Source of the DNA: Streptomyces peucetius
GTDB lineage: Bacteria; Actinomycetota; Actinomycetes; Streptomycetales; Streptomycetaceae
Direction: 5' to 3'
Length of the DNA stretch: 64,000 nucleotides
NCBI RefSeq assembly: GCF_025854275.1
Contig: NZ_CP107567.1
Span: forward strand, 7,130,001 to 7,194,000
The translations under genes were made by a program, and so were the position numbers. A model generated the notes under the pieces. It saw only the letters and a list, made by a program, of their open reading frames with translations. It ran no database searches and was not told the origin of the DNA. Below are positions 8,426 through 20,635 of the stretch, in pieces (position 1 is the stretch's first letter; every line of letters starts with the position of its first letter).

Positions 8426-8907
8426 AGCAGCTCCGCCGCCGGCGGTCCGTCGCCGAACGGCGGCCGTGGCGCGTACGGCAGTTCCGCCCATACGACGCGG
8501 CCGGTTCCCGGCGCGGCGTCGTACGTGCCCCATGCGCAGCTCACCGCCTCGACGAGCAGCAGACCGCGTCCGCGCTCGCCCTCTGCCCCGTGGCAGACGC
8601 GCGGACCGGTGGCCGCGCAGCCCTGGTCCTGGACGGTGATTCGCAACCGGTCGGCTCCGAGGTGGAGTTCGCAGGCGACCAGACGGCCGTCGGTGTGCAC
8701 GATGGCGTTGGTGAACAGCTCGGAGACGACCAGCAGTGCCGTCTCGTGCGGGTCCCCGTCGACGCCCCGGGCCGTCAGCCGTGCGGAGACCAGCTTTCTC
8801 GCCCGCGAGACATGTTCGACGCGCGCCGGCAACTCGAAGGCGTACCGGGTGAGATCGGTCCCCGCGCAGGGGGCCAGGAGCTCGGGGGCGAGCGCGTCAC
8901 GGTTCAC
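8419..8907 (-). CDS. HATPase_c_2 anti-sigma-factor-like ATP-binding protein
   Basis: A 162-residue single-domain GHKL ATPase of the RsbW/SpoIIAB type. The N-box is LLVVSELFTNAIVH, the G1 box is VQDQGCA, and the G2-like loop is EGERGRGLLLVEAVS. Such proteins bind ATP and act as anti-sigma factors or serine kinases, or have lost that activity. The GTG at 8907 is preferred because GGGAGAG lies about 7 bases upstream; a TTG 7 codons earlier is possible. It is divergent from an XRE-DUF5753/DUF397 pair, the arrangement of whiJ/abaA-like developmental loci in Streptomyces. Confidence 0.88.
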   Translation of the reverse strand: MNRDALAPELLAPCAGTDLTRYAFELPARVEHVSRARKLVSARLTARGVDGDPHETALLVVSELFTNAIVHTDGRLVACELHLGADRLRITVQDQGCAATGPRVCHGAEGERGRGLLLVEAVSCAWGTYDAAPGTGRVVWAELPYAPRPPFGDGPPAAELLC

Positions 8908-8945
8908 ACGACCACTCTCCCGCTGCAACCATCACCTTGGCAACC

Positions 8946-8970
8946 CCCACTCTGAAAAATGCAGAGTGGG
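8946..8970. promoter_or_regulatory. Perfect inverted repeat between HATPase and XRE genes
   Basis: CCCACTCTG (8946-8954) and CAGAGTGGG (8962-8970) are perfect 9-base arms separated by the AT-rich 7-mer AAAAATG. The site lies 39 bases upstream of the HATPase start and 65 bases upstream of the XRE start, where it could control both. No T-tract follows, so an operator is more likely than a terminator. The neighbouring WhiJ-like regulator is the natural candidate to bind it. Confidence 0.55.
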
Positions 8971-9034
8971 CATATTCATCGTCCGGGTGCCGTGGCACAC
9001 TGCTCGCACCAACAGCACGTGGGGAGGTCTCGAA

Positions 9035-9895
9035 GTGAGTGAACCGCGGTCCGCCCCCACCGTGGGTCAGGTCGTTCTCGGCAAGCGCCTGCAGGATCTG
9101 CGGGAACGCGCCGGTCTCAAGCGCGAGGAAGCCGCGAAGGTGCTCCGCGTCGCCCCCGGCACCATCCGCAGGATGGAGACCGCCGAGGTCGCGCTGAAGA
9201 TCCCGTACGTGCAACTGCTCCTCGGCGCCTACGGGATCGGCGACGAGGAGGCCCGCGGCTTCGTGGAACTGGCCGAGGAGGCCAACAAGCCCGGCTGGTG
9301 GCAGCGTTTCCACGACGTCCTGCCCCACTGGTTCAGCATGTACGTCAGCCTGGAGGGCGCCGCGAGTCTCATCCGTGCGTATGAACCGCACTTCGTGCCC
9401 GGACTGCTCCAGACGGAGGACTACGCCAGAGCGATCATGCTCGGCGGAGCCATCGGCCACACCGACCCCGAGGACGTCGAGCGGCATGTGTCGCTGCGCA
9501 TGGAGCGCCAGTCCCTGCTGACCCGGCCGGACGCCCCCCGCCTCTGGGTGGTCATGGACGAGACGGTCCTGCGCCGTCCCGTCGGGGCACCGGGCGTGAT
9601 GAAGGGCCAGGTCGAGAAGCTGCTCGAGGGCGCCAGGCTGCCGAACGTGACCCTGCAGGTCGCGGAGTTCGCGGCAGGCCACCACCCCGGGACGTACGGG
9701 CCGTTCGTCCTCTTCCGGTTCGCCGTGCCCGAGCTCCCGGACATGGTCTACAGCGAATACCTGACCGGCGCCGTCTACCTCGACGCGCGCCCCGAGGTCG
9801 CCACGCACCTCGAGGTCATGGACCGCATGGCGGCACAGGCCGCGTCGGCACAACGCACGAGGGAGATCCTCGACGATCTCCGCAAGGAGCTGTGA
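9035..9895 (+). CDS. XRE-family regulator with DUF5753 (WhiJ-like)
   Basis: A 286-residue regulator. The HTH occupies residues about 12-60 (LGKRLQDLRERAGLKREEAA, with APGTIRRMETAEV). DUF5753 follows from about 95 to 275, with the hallmark LIRAYEPHFVPGLLQTEDYAR and VMDETVLRRPVG. The GTG at 9035 has GGGGAGG 7 bases upstream. The stop codon directly abuts the ATG of the DUF397 gene. WhiJ-type proteins with DUF397 partners modulate development and antibiotic production in Streptomyces; a specific role here cannot be assigned. Confidence 0.92.
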   Translation: MSEPRSAPTVGQVVLGKRLQDLRERAGLKREEAAKVLRVAPGTIRRMETAEVALKIPYVQLLLGAYGIGDEEARGFVELAEEANKPGWWQRFHDVLPHWFSMYVSLEGAASLIRAYEPHFVPGLLQTEDYARAIMLGGAIGHTDPEDVERHVSLRMERQSLLTRPDAPRLWVVMDETVLRRPVGAPGVMKGQVEKLLEGARLPNVTLQVAEFAAGHHPGTYGPFVLFRFAVPELPDMVYSEYLTGAVYLDARPEVATHLEVMDRMAAQAASAQRTREILDDLRKEL

Positions 9896-10132
9896 ATGGA
9901 CCGCATATACAACGGGATGCCGGCCGCCGAGCTCGGCGAGGACGGCTGGCACAAACCCTGGAGCGGCGGCAACGGCGGCAACTGCGTCGAGACCATGAAG
10001 CTGGCCGACGGCCGGGTGGCGGTGCGCCAGTCCGCCGACCCCGAAGGCCCCGCCCTGATCTACACCCCGGGGGAGATCGAGGCGTTCATAGAGGGAGCGA
10101 AGTCCGGCAAGGCGGACTTCCTGGTCAGCTGA
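9896..10132 (+). CDS. DUF397 protein, partner of XRE-DUF5753
   Basis: A 78-residue DUF397 protein with the typical core (GGNCVETMKLADGRVAVRQSADPEG and the C-terminal IYTPGEIEAFIEGAKSGKADFL). Its ATG immediately follows the stop of the XRE gene, so the two are co-translated. DUF397 proteins are small partners that modulate the activity of the linked XRE regulator, analogous to antitoxin-like or developmental proteins such as BldB relatives. The 3' end overlaps the convergent M64 peptidase gene by 8 bases. Confidence 0.9.
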   Translation: MDRIYNGMPAAELGEDGWHKPWSGGNGGNCVETMKLADGRVAVRQSADPEGPALIYTPGEIEAFIEGAKSGKADFLVS

Positions 10133-12032
10133 GCTGCTGCCGCGGGGGCAGCAGCGTCACCAGGAAACTCTTCCCGGCGGACACGTTCCCGGCGGAGTCG
10201 ACCGTCCGGTACTCGACTGTGTGGGTGCCGTAGTCGGGCGTCGCGTCGTCCCAGGGAACCACGCGGGGCGTGCCCAGCTTGCCGTACACCAGGTCGTCGA
10301 TGACCGTGCCCTCCGGTGTGAAGCGGTACGGCGCGTCGGCGTCGGTGGGCCAGCCGTAGTACGTCTGCCAGCCGTCGCCGTCGACACGGAACTCGCTCAC
10401 AACATGGCCCTCGTGGTCGTCGCGGGCGGTCAGACGCATCGTGAACGGGCCGTCGTACACGTACTCCACCGGCCGGCCCGGACGGCGGACCGTGCGCAGC
10501 GGCTCTGACAGTTCGTACGTGCTCACGGCGGGGGACGCGTCCACCGTCCAGGCGAGTTCGGCCGCCGTGCCCGGGATACGGGCCGTCAGCCGGTGACTGC
10601 CGGGCCGCAGCCTCAGCGCGCCCAGGTCCAGGTCCCGGTCGTTGCCCGGGTTGGCCACCGGACGGCCGTCGAGCGCCCAGCGCACCGCGACCCGGCGGCC
10701 CGCCGGATGGGTGGTGTCGGCATGGACGACGGAGGCGGCGCCGACCGGCGCGCCGGTCGGCGTGTGACCGGTGAACGCGGGCTCCACCGTGTCCGGGGGA
10801 GTGGTCAGCGAGGTGTCCACCGTCCACGTCACCGTGCGGGTCAGCGCCTCGGACTCCCGGATCGCCGGGTCGCGCACGAACGGCGTGGGGTCCGTGACGG
10901 TGGCCGTCAGCGTGTGCGTGCCGGGCCGCATGCCGATCCGGCGCAGATCCACCGTGCGGGCGTCGCCCACCGCGCGCAGCCGCTTGCCGTCCAGCCGCCA
11001 CACGACGTCCAGTTCGCCCGCCACCGGGTGCAGGGTCTCCACCCACACGGTCCGGTCGGCGCCGACGGCGGCGGTGTTCGGGGCGTGGTCCGCGACGATG
11101 TTCACCTTGGCCGAGATCCTCTGCACCATGATCTCGCGCTGGACCTGGTCGAAGGGGTAGCCGAGCGTCTTCATCATCGAGTGCCTGCTGGGCCGCCACA
11201 CGCCTTTCGTGCTGTACAGCCCGCCCTCGTGAGCGCCGATGGGCCCGCCCGCCACGGACTCCTCGCCCAGCCAGCGCCACCACTTGGCGCGCTGCTGCCG
11301 CATCTGGTCCTCGGTGAGCAGCGTGTGGTGTGCGGAGGCCGGTTCACCGCCCTCGTACGCACCGCCCGGGACACCGCGCGCGTAGTAGTCGTACTCGTCC
11401 TGCAGCCTGCCCAGCGAGTGCCCGATCTCGTGCGGTGTGATCAGCGACGACAGCGCGTTGCCGCCCGACGCGGTGGCGTACGTGCCGCCCGCGCCGCCGT
11501 ACGTGTCGCTGTTGGCGAGCGCCACGATCTGGCGGTTGGCGCTCGCGGTGCCCGGCACCAGGTCGGCCAGCGCGGTCGCCGCGCCGCTGTCGACGGTGAG
11601 CAGCCGCTGCACGCTGTTCGCGTTACAGCCGCCCCAGAACCCCATGCCGAGCGGGGTGTCGCGGCGCGGCGCGTCCAGCGAGGGGTCGCAGTCCACACCG
11701 GATTCGGCGGACGGCAGCTCGACGGCCCACACATTGATGTACGACCGGTACGACGCGAACGGCTCCGTCGACCAGAGCACGTTCATGTGCTTCTCGACGT
11801 CCGCCCGGAAGGCGGGCATCTCCTGTGCCGTGTACCCGTCGCCGAGTACCACCAGGTTGAAGCGCTTGTCGGCCGGCCCCGTGGACTGCACCGGCACGAC
11901 CCTCGCCCCGTCGGTCACCGGGGGCCCGGCATGGGCGTCCGGCGCGGCCGTGCCCAGCGCGAACGCGACAAGGACAGCACCCGCGGTGGTCAGCAGCGCC
12001 GCCCGGCGGCCAGAGGAACCGGCTGAGGTCAT
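10125..12032 (-). CDS. Secreted M64-family zinc peptidase (IgA peptidase-like)
   Basis: A 635-residue secreted metallopeptidase. Residues 1-35 form a signal peptide (RR at 9-10, hydrophobic core, DAHA cleavage region). The M64 catalytic domain spans about 50-330, with the zinc motif HEIGH at 201-205 followed by SLGRLQDEYD. The C-terminal half contains two or three beta-sandwich repeats (phrases such as RPGTHTLTATVTD and RPGSHRLTARIPG), probably for substrate or wall binding. The start at 12032 fits the signal peptide; an ATG at 12056 is the alternative. Family members cleave extracellular proteins; the substrate here is unknown. Confidence 0.88.
   Translation of the reverse strand: MTSAGSSGRRAALLTTAGAVLVAFALGTAAPDAHAGPPVTDGARVVPVQSTGPADKRFNLVVLGDGYTAQEMPAFRADVEKHMNVLWSTEPFASYRSYINVWAVELPSAESGVDCDPSLDAPRRDTPLGMGFWGGCNANSVQRLLTVDSGAATALADLVPGTASANRQIVALANSDTYGGAGGTYATASGGNALSSLITPHEIGHSLGRLQDEYDYYARGVPGGAYEGGEPASAHHTLLTEDQMRQQRAKWWRWLGEESVAGGPIGAHEGGLYSTKGVWRPSRHSMMKTLGYPFDQVQREIMVQRISAKVNIVADHAPNTAAVGADRTVWVETLHPVAGELDVVWRLDGKRLRAVGDARTVDLRRIGMRPGTHTLTATVTDPTPFVRDPAIRESEALTRTVTWTVDTSLTTPPDTVEPAFTGHTPTGAPVGAASVVHADTTHPAGRRVAVRWALDGRPVANPGNDRDLDLGALRLRPGSHRLTARIPGTAAELAWTVDASPAVSTYELSEPLRTVRRPGRPVEYVYDGPFTMRLTARDDHEGHVVSEFRVDGDGWQTYYGWPTDADAPYRFTPEGTVIDDLVYGKLGTPRVVPWDDATPDYGTHTVEYRTVDSAGNVSAGKSFLVTLLPPRQQLS
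10132..10154. terminator. Hairpin at convergent DUF397 / M64 gene ends
   Basis: GCTGCTGCC (10132-10140) and GGCAGCAGC (10146-10154) form a perfect 9-base stem with a 5-base loop. It begins at the last base of the DUF397 stop and lies within the final codons of the opposing peptidase gene, so it can stop or protect the 3' ends of both transcripts. It has no long T-tract, which is usual for actinobacterial terminators. Confidence 0.5.
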
Positions 12033-12055
12033 GGTGATGCAGCGTACGGGTGTCA

Positions 12056-14297
<2,242 letters not shown>

Positions 14298-15854
14298 GAA
14301 TCCCCCTCGTTCACGAGGGGGAGAAGTCGATCCTGATGCTTGCCTGCCACCGGCCGCAACGCGCCCTCATCCGCCGGCGGCCCGGCCGCCGCCTGCCCGC
14401 CGCGCCACCGCCGCAGCACCCACCCGACGAGCACCGCCACGGCCGCGAGGGCGTACGCGGTCGTGCCGATCGTCTCCCCGTCGGCGTCCAGATGCACCGT
14501 CACGTACTTCGCCGCACCGGCCGCCGCGACACCCAGCCACTCCCACCTGCCGTCGAGCGCCACCAGCGCCACCAGCAGCAGCGCGTACCAGGAGTAGCCG
14601 GGAGTCAACAGCAGGAAGGCCGTACCCGTCACCGGCAGCGCCCCGCTCCACGGGCGCTCGGGGTCGCCGCGCCGCAGCACGTACCCGACGACCACCACGG
14701 TCACGACCACCACCGCGGGCAGCGCCCACGAGTCCGGCAGCACCAGCCGCAGCAGCGCGTACCGGTTGCGGGCGGACGGGTCGTCGTAGCCCTCCTCCTC
14801 GGTGTAGCCGCTCAGATAGCCGAGCACGGAACTGTTCGACAGCAGGACGTACGGCAGGTACGACAGCGCCACGAGGGCCGCCGCCGGCACCAGGACCGCC
14901 GCCGCGTCCCGCCACCGCCGCACTCCCGCCAGCGCGCCCGGCAGCACCACCGCCGGCAGCAGCTTCGTCGCGACCGCCGCGCCGAGGAGCACCCCGCCCT
15001 CCACACGCCGGCGGACCACCACCGCGAGCCCCACGACCGCCAGCAGCACCCCGAGCACATCGACGTGCGCGTTGTTCACCGCCTCCAGCGGAACGGCGGG
15101 ACACCACGCCCAGTACACCGCCGTCCGCGGATCGCCTCGCCGCCGCAGCACGAGCACCAGCGCGACCGTCGTACCGACGGCGATCAGTGCACCGCCGGTC
15201 TGCAGCGCCTTGTGCCGCGCGTCGTCCGGCGAGACGGCGTGCACCAGCAGGAAGTAGCCCTCCGCGAACGGCGGATAGATCGTGTGGACACCCGGCCGGT
15301 TGATCCGGGTGCAGTGCACCTCGCCCTTGGGCCCGGCGATCCGCGCCCGCTCCGGCATCTCGCACTCCGCACCGGTCGGGAAGAGCCAGTCGTCCCGCAG
15401 ATCAGCCAGCTCCGGATCGGCCGGCGGATGGTCGTACGGCGAGATCCCCGCTGCCTGCACCCTGCCGTCCCAGGCATAGCGGTACGAGTCGGTGCTGGTA
15501 CGCGGCGGGGCGAGCAGCCCGGTCGCGGCGACCGCGATGCCGCCCGCGACGATCAGCAGCACCGCGTGCCGCACCGGCGCCCGGCGCACCGCGAGGGCCG
15601 CCGCGGCGAACAGGATCCAGCAGACGGCGTACCACCAGGCCAGGCCGCCGGGATCGGTGATGTAGCCGTCCTTGCGTACGGTCACGGCGAGCACGGAGGC
15701 CAGGCCGGCGACGAGAACGCCGGCCGTGAGTGAGCGCATGTTGATCACGGCGCCCAGCCTGGCAGCCGAACCGGCCCGAACGGCGCAGCCGCCTCCCGAC
15801 GTCCGCGTTCCGTAAGGTGTCGGATCCCTCCTTCGGGTGGCTGACGGGGTTCTC

Positions 15855-17018
15855 ATGGAAGACATGAGGATCAGCAGGGGCGTACCGCCGCTCACCCTTC
15901 GGCCGCCGACGTTCGCAGGCCGGCTCCACGACGCCCGCACCGCCACCGCCGTCGGCCGGTGGCTCGGCGCGGCGATCGTCGTGTGCTTCCTGACCGGCGT
16001 GCTCAGCCACTACGTGCAGCGGCCGCCGGACTGGCTCGCCGGCATACTGCCCAGCCGCCCCTCCTGGGGCTACCGGGTCACCCAGGGGCTGCACGTCGCA
16101 AGCGGCATCGCGGCAGTACCGCTGCTGCTGGCGAAGCTGTGGGCCGTCTACCCGAAGCTGTTCGTGTGGCCCGCGCTGCGGTCACTGCGGCACGCCCTGG
16201 AACGGCTCTCGGTGGCCGTGCTCGTGGCGGCGGCCGTCTTCCAGCTCGGCACGGGCCTGCTGAACACCGTCCAGTGGTATCCGTGGCCGTTCTCCTTCGT
16301 CCCCGTGCACTTCGCGGTCGCCTGGCTGCTCCTGGGCGCGCTCGTGCTGCACATCGCCGTCAAGTACCCGCAGATCAGGGCCCACTGGGGCAGGCGCTCG
16401 CCCGGGACGCTGGAACTCCCGGCCGAGGACGGGCCCGACCGGCGTTCCCTGCTCGCCGGGGTCGCGGCGGCCGTCGGCGCGGTGACCCTGACGACCGTCG
16501 GCCAGTCGCTCACACCGCTGCGGCGGCTCGACCTGCTCGCGCCCCGCCATCCCGACCACGGCCCGCAGGGCCTGCCCGTCAACCGCACGGCCGCGGCGGC
16601 CCACGTCAGCCGGTCCACCGTCGCCGACTGGCGGCTCACCGTCACCGGCCCCCGCCCGTACACCCTCACCCTCGACCAGCTCGCCGCCCTCCCGCAGCAC
16701 ACTGTGACCCTGCCCATCGCCTGCGTCGAAGGCTGGAGCAAGTCCGCACGATGGACCGGCGTACGCGTCCGTGACCTGCTCGAACGCGCCGGCGCGCCGC
16801 CCGGCAGCGCACTGCGGGTGGTGTCCGCGGAACGGCGCGGCGCCTACCGGGTGATGGAGATGGGCGGCGGCTACACCGACGACCCGCTCACTCTCCTCGC
16901 GCTCCGCCTGAACGGCGAGGTCCTCTCCCTCGACCACGGCTACCCCGCCCGGATCATCGCCCCCAACCGGCCGGGCGTGTGGCAGACGAAGTGGGTCAGC
17001 GGGATGGAGGTCATGTGA
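15855..17018 (+). CDS. Membrane-anchored YedY-like molybdopterin oxidoreductase
   Basis: A 387-residue fusion. Residues about 35-175 contain four membrane helices with histidines at 52, 80, 152 and 166 that could ligate b-type haem, like cytochrome b561-type anchors. A second hydrophobic stretch (LLAGVAAAVGAVTLTTVGQS) near 199-218 leads into an exported sulfite-oxidase-fold domain, with the molybdenum-ligating cysteine in LPIACVEGWS (Cys290) and the family ending (YPARIIAPNRPGVWQTKWV). It may transfer electrons between the membrane and an extracellular substrate, as MsrPQ does in other bacteria. Alternative starts are the GTG at 15837 and ATG at 15864. Its stop overlaps the next start (TGATG). 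Confidence 0.85.
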   Translation: MEDMRISRGVPPLTLRPPTFAGRLHDARTATAVGRWLGAAIVVCFLTGVLSHYVQRPPDWLAGILPSRPSWGYRVTQGLHVASGIAAVPLLLAKLWAVYPKLFVWPALRSLRHALERLSVAVLVAAAVFQLGTGLLNTVQWYPWPFSFVPVHFAVAWLLLGALVLHIAVKYPQIRAHWGRRSPGTLELPAEDGPDRRSLLAGVAAAVGAVTLTTVGQSLTPLRRLDLLAPRHPDHGPQGLPVNRTAAAAHVSRSTVADWRLTVTGPRPYTLTLDQLAALPQHTVTLPIACVEGWSKSARWTGVRVRDLLERAGAPPGSALRVVSAERRGAYRVMEMGGGYTDDPLTLLALRLNGEVLSLDHGYPARIIAPNRPGVWQTKWVSGMEVM

Positions 17019-17437
17019 TGCGGATCGCGCTGGGCGCTGCCGGCGTCGCCCTGATGAGCATCGGCCTGGCCCTCCTCGTTGCCGGCGGGCAGTTCAAGGA
17101 CGTCGCCCTGTGGCTGGCCGGCGCAGTCGTCCTCCATGACCTCCTCGTCGCACCGCTGGTTCTCGCCGCCGGCCTGCTCCTGGCCCTGCTGCCGGCCCGC
17201 GGCCTGCTGCGCGGCGCCCTCGTCACCGCCGGCTGCCTGACGGCGATCGCCCTCCCGGTCCTCCTCGCCCCGGGCACCCCGGGCAACCCCTCCGTGCTGC
17301 CCCTGGACTACCCGCACAACTGGCTGCTGTCGCTCGCCGCGGTGGCCGCCGTGACCGGTGCCGCCCTGGCGTGGCGGTGGCTGCGAGGCAGACGGGCGCG
17401 ACGCACCAGGACAGGCGGAGGGCATCAGGGCCTGTGA
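17018..17437 (+). CDS. Small membrane protein coupled to molybdoenzyme
   Basis: A 139-residue protein whose ATG overlaps the stop of the molybdopterin enzyme (TGATG), so it is translationally coupled. Four hydrophobic helices are visible (ALGAAGVALMSIGLALLVAG, VALWLAGAVVLHDLLVAPLV, ALVTAGCLTAIALPVLLAPG, and LLSLAAVAAVTGAALAWRWL), followed by a basic tail. No conserved catalytic motif is seen. Co-translation suggests an accessory or anchor role for the oxidoreductase; this is inference. Confidence 0.75.
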   Translation: MRIALGAAGVALMSIGLALLVAGGQFKDVALWLAGAVVLHDLLVAPLVLAAGLLLALLPARGLLRGALVTAGCLTAIALPVLLAPGTPGNPSVLPLDYPHNWLLSLAAVAAVTGAALAWRWLRGRRARRTRTGGGHQGL

Positions 17438-17495
17438 TGTCGTGATCAGTCGGCGGGTTCATCGAGCCCAACCGGCCGATCGGTCACTGCGGGCG

Positions 17496-19895
17496 TCAGC
17501 CGGCCGCACCGTCGTCGGCCGGAGTCCCGGCGGGCGTGCGATCGGCCGGGCGGCGGCCCTTGGGCTGCTGCGGTTCGGGCAGCACCGGCGCAGGCGGTAC
17601 GGCACGCTCCACCGGCCGGTCCGCGGACACGGTGAGCGGCTCGCCGTGGTGCAGGATCCGCAGCGGGTTCCCTCCCTCCATGGTGTAGCGCGCCGACTGG
17701 CGGCGGATGTCCACCCGCAGCCTGCGCCCCTGCACGAGCACCGTGAACCGCAGACCGGTCAGCCGCTCCGGCAGCCGGGGCGAGAACTCCAGCGTGCCCG
17801 CCGTGCCGTCCTTGCCCTCGTGCCGGCGCATGCCGCCGAGACCGTTCACCAGGGCCATCCACGTGCCGGCGAGGGAAGCGATGTGCAGCCCGTCGCGGGT
17901 GTTGTGCTCCAGGTTCTCCAGGTCCATCAGGGCCGCCTCGCCCAGATAGGCGTAAGCGAGCCGCATGTGCCCGGTCTCCGCGGCCATCACGGCCTGGCAG
18001 CAGGCCGAGAGTGACGAGTCCCGCACGGTCAGCGGCTCGTAATAGGCGAAGTTGCGTGCCTTCTCGTCAGGCGTGAAGTCGTCCCCGCAGGTCACCATGG
18101 CGAAGACCAGGTCGGCCTGCTTGACCACCTGCTTGCGGTAGAGGTCGAAGTAGGGGAAGTGGAGCAGCAGCGGGTACTGCTCGGACGAGGTGTTCGCGAA
18201 GTCCCAGTGCTGGAAGCCGGTGAAACCGGCCGACTGCTCGTGCACGCCGAGCGCCGCGTTGTACGGCGTGGCGATCCGGGCGGCGGCGTCCCGCCAGGCG
18301 GCGGTCTCCTCGTCGTCGACGCCGAGTTCCTCGGCCCGGTCCGCGTGGCGTGCGGCCGTGTCCGCCGCGGCCAGCAGGTTCCGCCGCGCCATCAGGTTGG
18401 TGTAGAGGTTGTCCCGCGCGATGGCGCTGTACTCGTCGGGACCCGTGACTCCGTCGATGTGGAAGACGCCTTCCGGGTCGTGGTGGCCGAGCGAGTGCCA
18501 GAGCCGGGCGGTCTCCACCAGTAGTTCCAGCCCGGGGCCTCGTTCGAACGCCTCGTCGCCGGTCGTCTCCACGTACCGCGCCACGGCGAAGGCGATGTCC
18601 GCGTTGACGTGGAAGGCGGCCGTGCCGGCGGGCCAGTAGGCCGAGCACTCGGCGCCGTTGATGGTCCGCCACGGGAACGCCGCTCCCGCCAGCCCCAGCT
18701 GCCGGGCCCGCTCCCGCGCCGCGGCCAGGGTGGAGTGCCGCCAGCGCAGCACCGGGGCGACCGCCTGCGGAGCGGTGTAGGTGAGCATGGGCAGAACGAA
18801 GGACTCCACGTCCCAGAAGGAGTGCCCGTCGTACCCCGTCCCCGTGAGGCCCTTGGCGGGGATCGCGCGCTCCTCGCCGCGGGCCGCGGCCTGGAGCACG
18901 TGGAACAGCGAGAAGCGCACGGCCTGCTGGATCTGGGCGTCGCCGTCCACCTCGACGTCCGCGCAGGACCAGAAGTGGTCCAGAAAGGCTCGCTGTTCGG
19001 CGAGCAGCCCCTCCCAGCCCGTGCTGCGGGCGGTGGCGACCGCCGCGTCGACCTGGTCGTGCACGGCCGGAAGCGAGCGCTGGCCGGACCAGCCGTACCC
19101 GACGAACTTGACCAGCCGCAGCCGCTCTCCGGGCCGGAGGGTGCAGGTGACCGTGAGCCTGCTGACGTCCGGCTCGCTCTCGGCGGACCAGGACGTGCCG
19201 GCCGGGCCGTCGACCAGGTGGTCCGCGGCGGCGCCCACCCGCAGTCCGCTGCGCCTGGTGCGGTGCACCAGGCGCAGCCGGGTGTCCTGGGCGAAGTCCT
19301 CCTCGGGCTCCAGCGGTGAGTCGACGGCCGCGGCGACCCGGGGGTCGCCGGTGTCGTGGGGCATCTGCTCGTTCGCGACGAGTTCGGACTGGACCGCCAG
19401 GGAGACGGTCCCGTCCAGTGGCTCCACCTCGTAGGCGATCGCGGCGATGGCACGCTGGGTGAAGGACACCAGCCTCTCGGAGGTGATGCGGACGGACCGG
19501 CCGGCCGGCGAGGTCCACTCCGCGGTGCGCCGCAGGAGGCCGGAGCGGAAGTCCAGTACCCGCTCGTGGGAGGTGAGTTCGCCATAACGCAGGTCGCAGG
19601 GATGGTCGTCCACCAGCAGTCTGACGATCTTCCCGTCGGTGACGTTGATCATGGTCTGGCCGGACTCCGGATAGCCGTACCCGGCCTCGGCGTACGGGAG
19701 GGGATGGAGTTCGTGGACTCCGTTGAGATAGGCGCCGGGCAGTCCGTGGGGCTCGCCCTCGTCGAGGTTGCCGCGCCAGCCGATGTGGCCGTTGGCGAGG
19801 GCGAAGACGGATTCGCTCTGGGAGAGGACGTCGAGGTCGAGCCCGGTCTCGCGCAGGGACCACGGCTCGACCGTGTAACCGGAGTGGCTGATCAT
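17496..19895 (-). CDS. Glycoside hydrolase family 65 disaccharide phosphorylase
   Basis: A 799-residue GH65 enzyme, of the trehalose/maltose/kojibiose phosphorylase type. The beta-sandwich N-terminal domain covers about 1-270, the (alpha/alpha)6 barrel about 310-690, then a short beta domain. The general acid is Glu488 in [16 protein letters not shown] near 358-367 contacts the sugar, and PLLLHFPY lies near the phosphate site. The reaction would be alpha-disaccharide plus phosphate to glucose plus beta-glucose 1-phosphate. No signal peptide, so cytoplasmic. Its ATG overlaps the stop of the beta-phosphoglucomutase gene (ATGA), which supports beta-glucose 1-phosphate as product. The preferred linkage cannot be read from sequence. 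The last ~40 residues are a proline-rich extension. Confidence 0.9.
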   Translation of the reverse strand: MISHSGYTVEPWSLRETGLDLDVLSQSESVFALANGHIGWRGNLDEGEPHGLPGAYLNGVHELHPLPYAEAGYGYPESGQTMINVTDGKIVRLLVDDHPCDLRYGELTSHERVLDFRSGLLRRTAEWTSPAGRSVRITSERLVSFTQRAIAAIAYEVEPLDGTVSLAVQSELVANEQMPHDTGDPRVAAAVDSPLEPEEDFAQDTRLRLVHRTRRSGLRVGAAADHLVDGPAGTSWSAESEPDVSRLTVTCTLRPGERLRLVKFVGYGWSGQRSLPAVHDQVDAAVATARSTGWEGLLAEQRAFLDHFWSCADVEVDGDAQIQQAVRFSLFHVLQAAARGEERAIPAKGLTGTGYDGHSFWDVESFVLPMLTYTAPQAVAPVLRWRHSTLAAARERARQLGLAGAAFPWRTINGAECSAYWPAGTAAFHVNADIAFAVARYVETTGDEAFERGPGLELLVETARLWHSLGHHDPEGVFHIDGVTGPDEYSAIARDNLYTNLMARRNLLAAADTAARHADRAEELGVDDEETAAWRDAAARIATPYNAALGVHEQSAGFTGFQHWDFANTSSEQYPLLLHFPYFDLYRKQVVKQADLVFAMVTCGDDFTPDEKARNFAYYEPLTVRDSSLSACCQAVMAAETGHMRLAYAYLGEAALMDLENLEHNTRDGLHIASLAGTWMALVNGLGGMRRHEGKDGTAGTLEFSPRLPERLTGLRFTVLVQGRRLRVDIRRQSARYTMEGGNPLRILHHGEPLTVSADRPVERAVPPAPVLPEPQQPKGRRPADRTPAGTPADDGAAG

Positions 19896-20635
19896 CGTGA
19901 CTCCATCAGTTCGGCGAGGTCGTTCACTACGACATCCGCCCCGTGCCGCCGCAGCTCGGCGGCCTGACCGGTGCGGTCGACGCCCACGACGAGGCCGAAC
20001 CGCCCGGCCCGGCCCGCCTCCACACCGGCGAGGGCGTCCTCGAACACGGCCGCGTCCCCCGGCGCGACGCCCAGGGCGCGGGCGGCGGCCAGATAGGTGT
20101 CGGGTGCGGGCTTGCCGTGGAGGCGCTGCTCGTGTGCGACGACTCCGTCGACGCGTTCGTCGAACAGGTTCTCGATGCCGGCAGCGGCGAGCACATCCCG
20201 GCAGTTGGCGCTGGACGAGACGACCGCGGTGCGCATGCCGGCGTCGCGAACGGCGTTGACATAGGTCACGGAGCCCTCGTACGCCTCCACGCCGTCTTCG
20301 CGGATTCTGCGGAGTACGAGGTCGTTCTTGCGGGAGCCCAGGCCGTTGACTGTCTCCCGGCCCGGCGGGTCGTCGGGTGCGCCCTCGGGCAGCTCGACAC
20401 CACGGGAGGCGAGGAAGGTGCGGACGCCGTCCTCGCGCGGTCGGCCGTCGACGTACTCGTCGTAGTCGCGCACGGCGTCGAACGGCACGAACGCCGCCCC
20501 TTCGCGGTCGGCCCGCTGCCGCAGGAAGTCGTCGAACATCTCCTTCCAGGCCGCCGCGTGGACCTTCGCGGTGCGGGTGAGGACGCCGTCGAGGTCGAAC
20601 AGACAGGTGCGCACATGATCGGGAAGCCCCAGCAT
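19892..20635 (-). CDS. Beta-phosphoglucomutase-like HAD hydrolase
   Basis: A 247-residue HAD-superfamily protein. Motif I is FDLDGVLT (Asp14 nucleophile, Asp16 acid/base), motif [10 protein letters not shown], the lysine is in [13 protein letters not shown], and motif IV is [14 protein letters not shown]. DxD plus the cap sequence [10 protein letters not shown] fits beta-phosphoglucomutase, which turns beta-glucose 1-phosphate into glucose 6-phosphate. The 4-base overlap with the GH65 gene makes this a functional pair. A frame extends upstream, but only from 20635 (MLGLPDHVR) does it look like the family; the ribosome-binding site there is weak. Confidence 0.9.
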   Translation of the reverse strand: MLGLPDHVRTCLFDLDGVLTRTAKVHAAAWKEMFDDFLRQRADREGAAFVPFDAVRDYDEYVDGRPREDGVRTFLASRGVELPEGAPDDPPGRETVNGLGSRKNDLVLRRIREDGVEAYEGSVTYVNAVRDAGMRTAVVSSSANCRDVLAAAGIENLFDERVDGVVAHEQRLHGKPAPDTYLAAARALGVAPGDAAVFEDALAGVEAGRAGRFGLVVGVDRTGQAAELRRHGADVVVNDLAELMESR

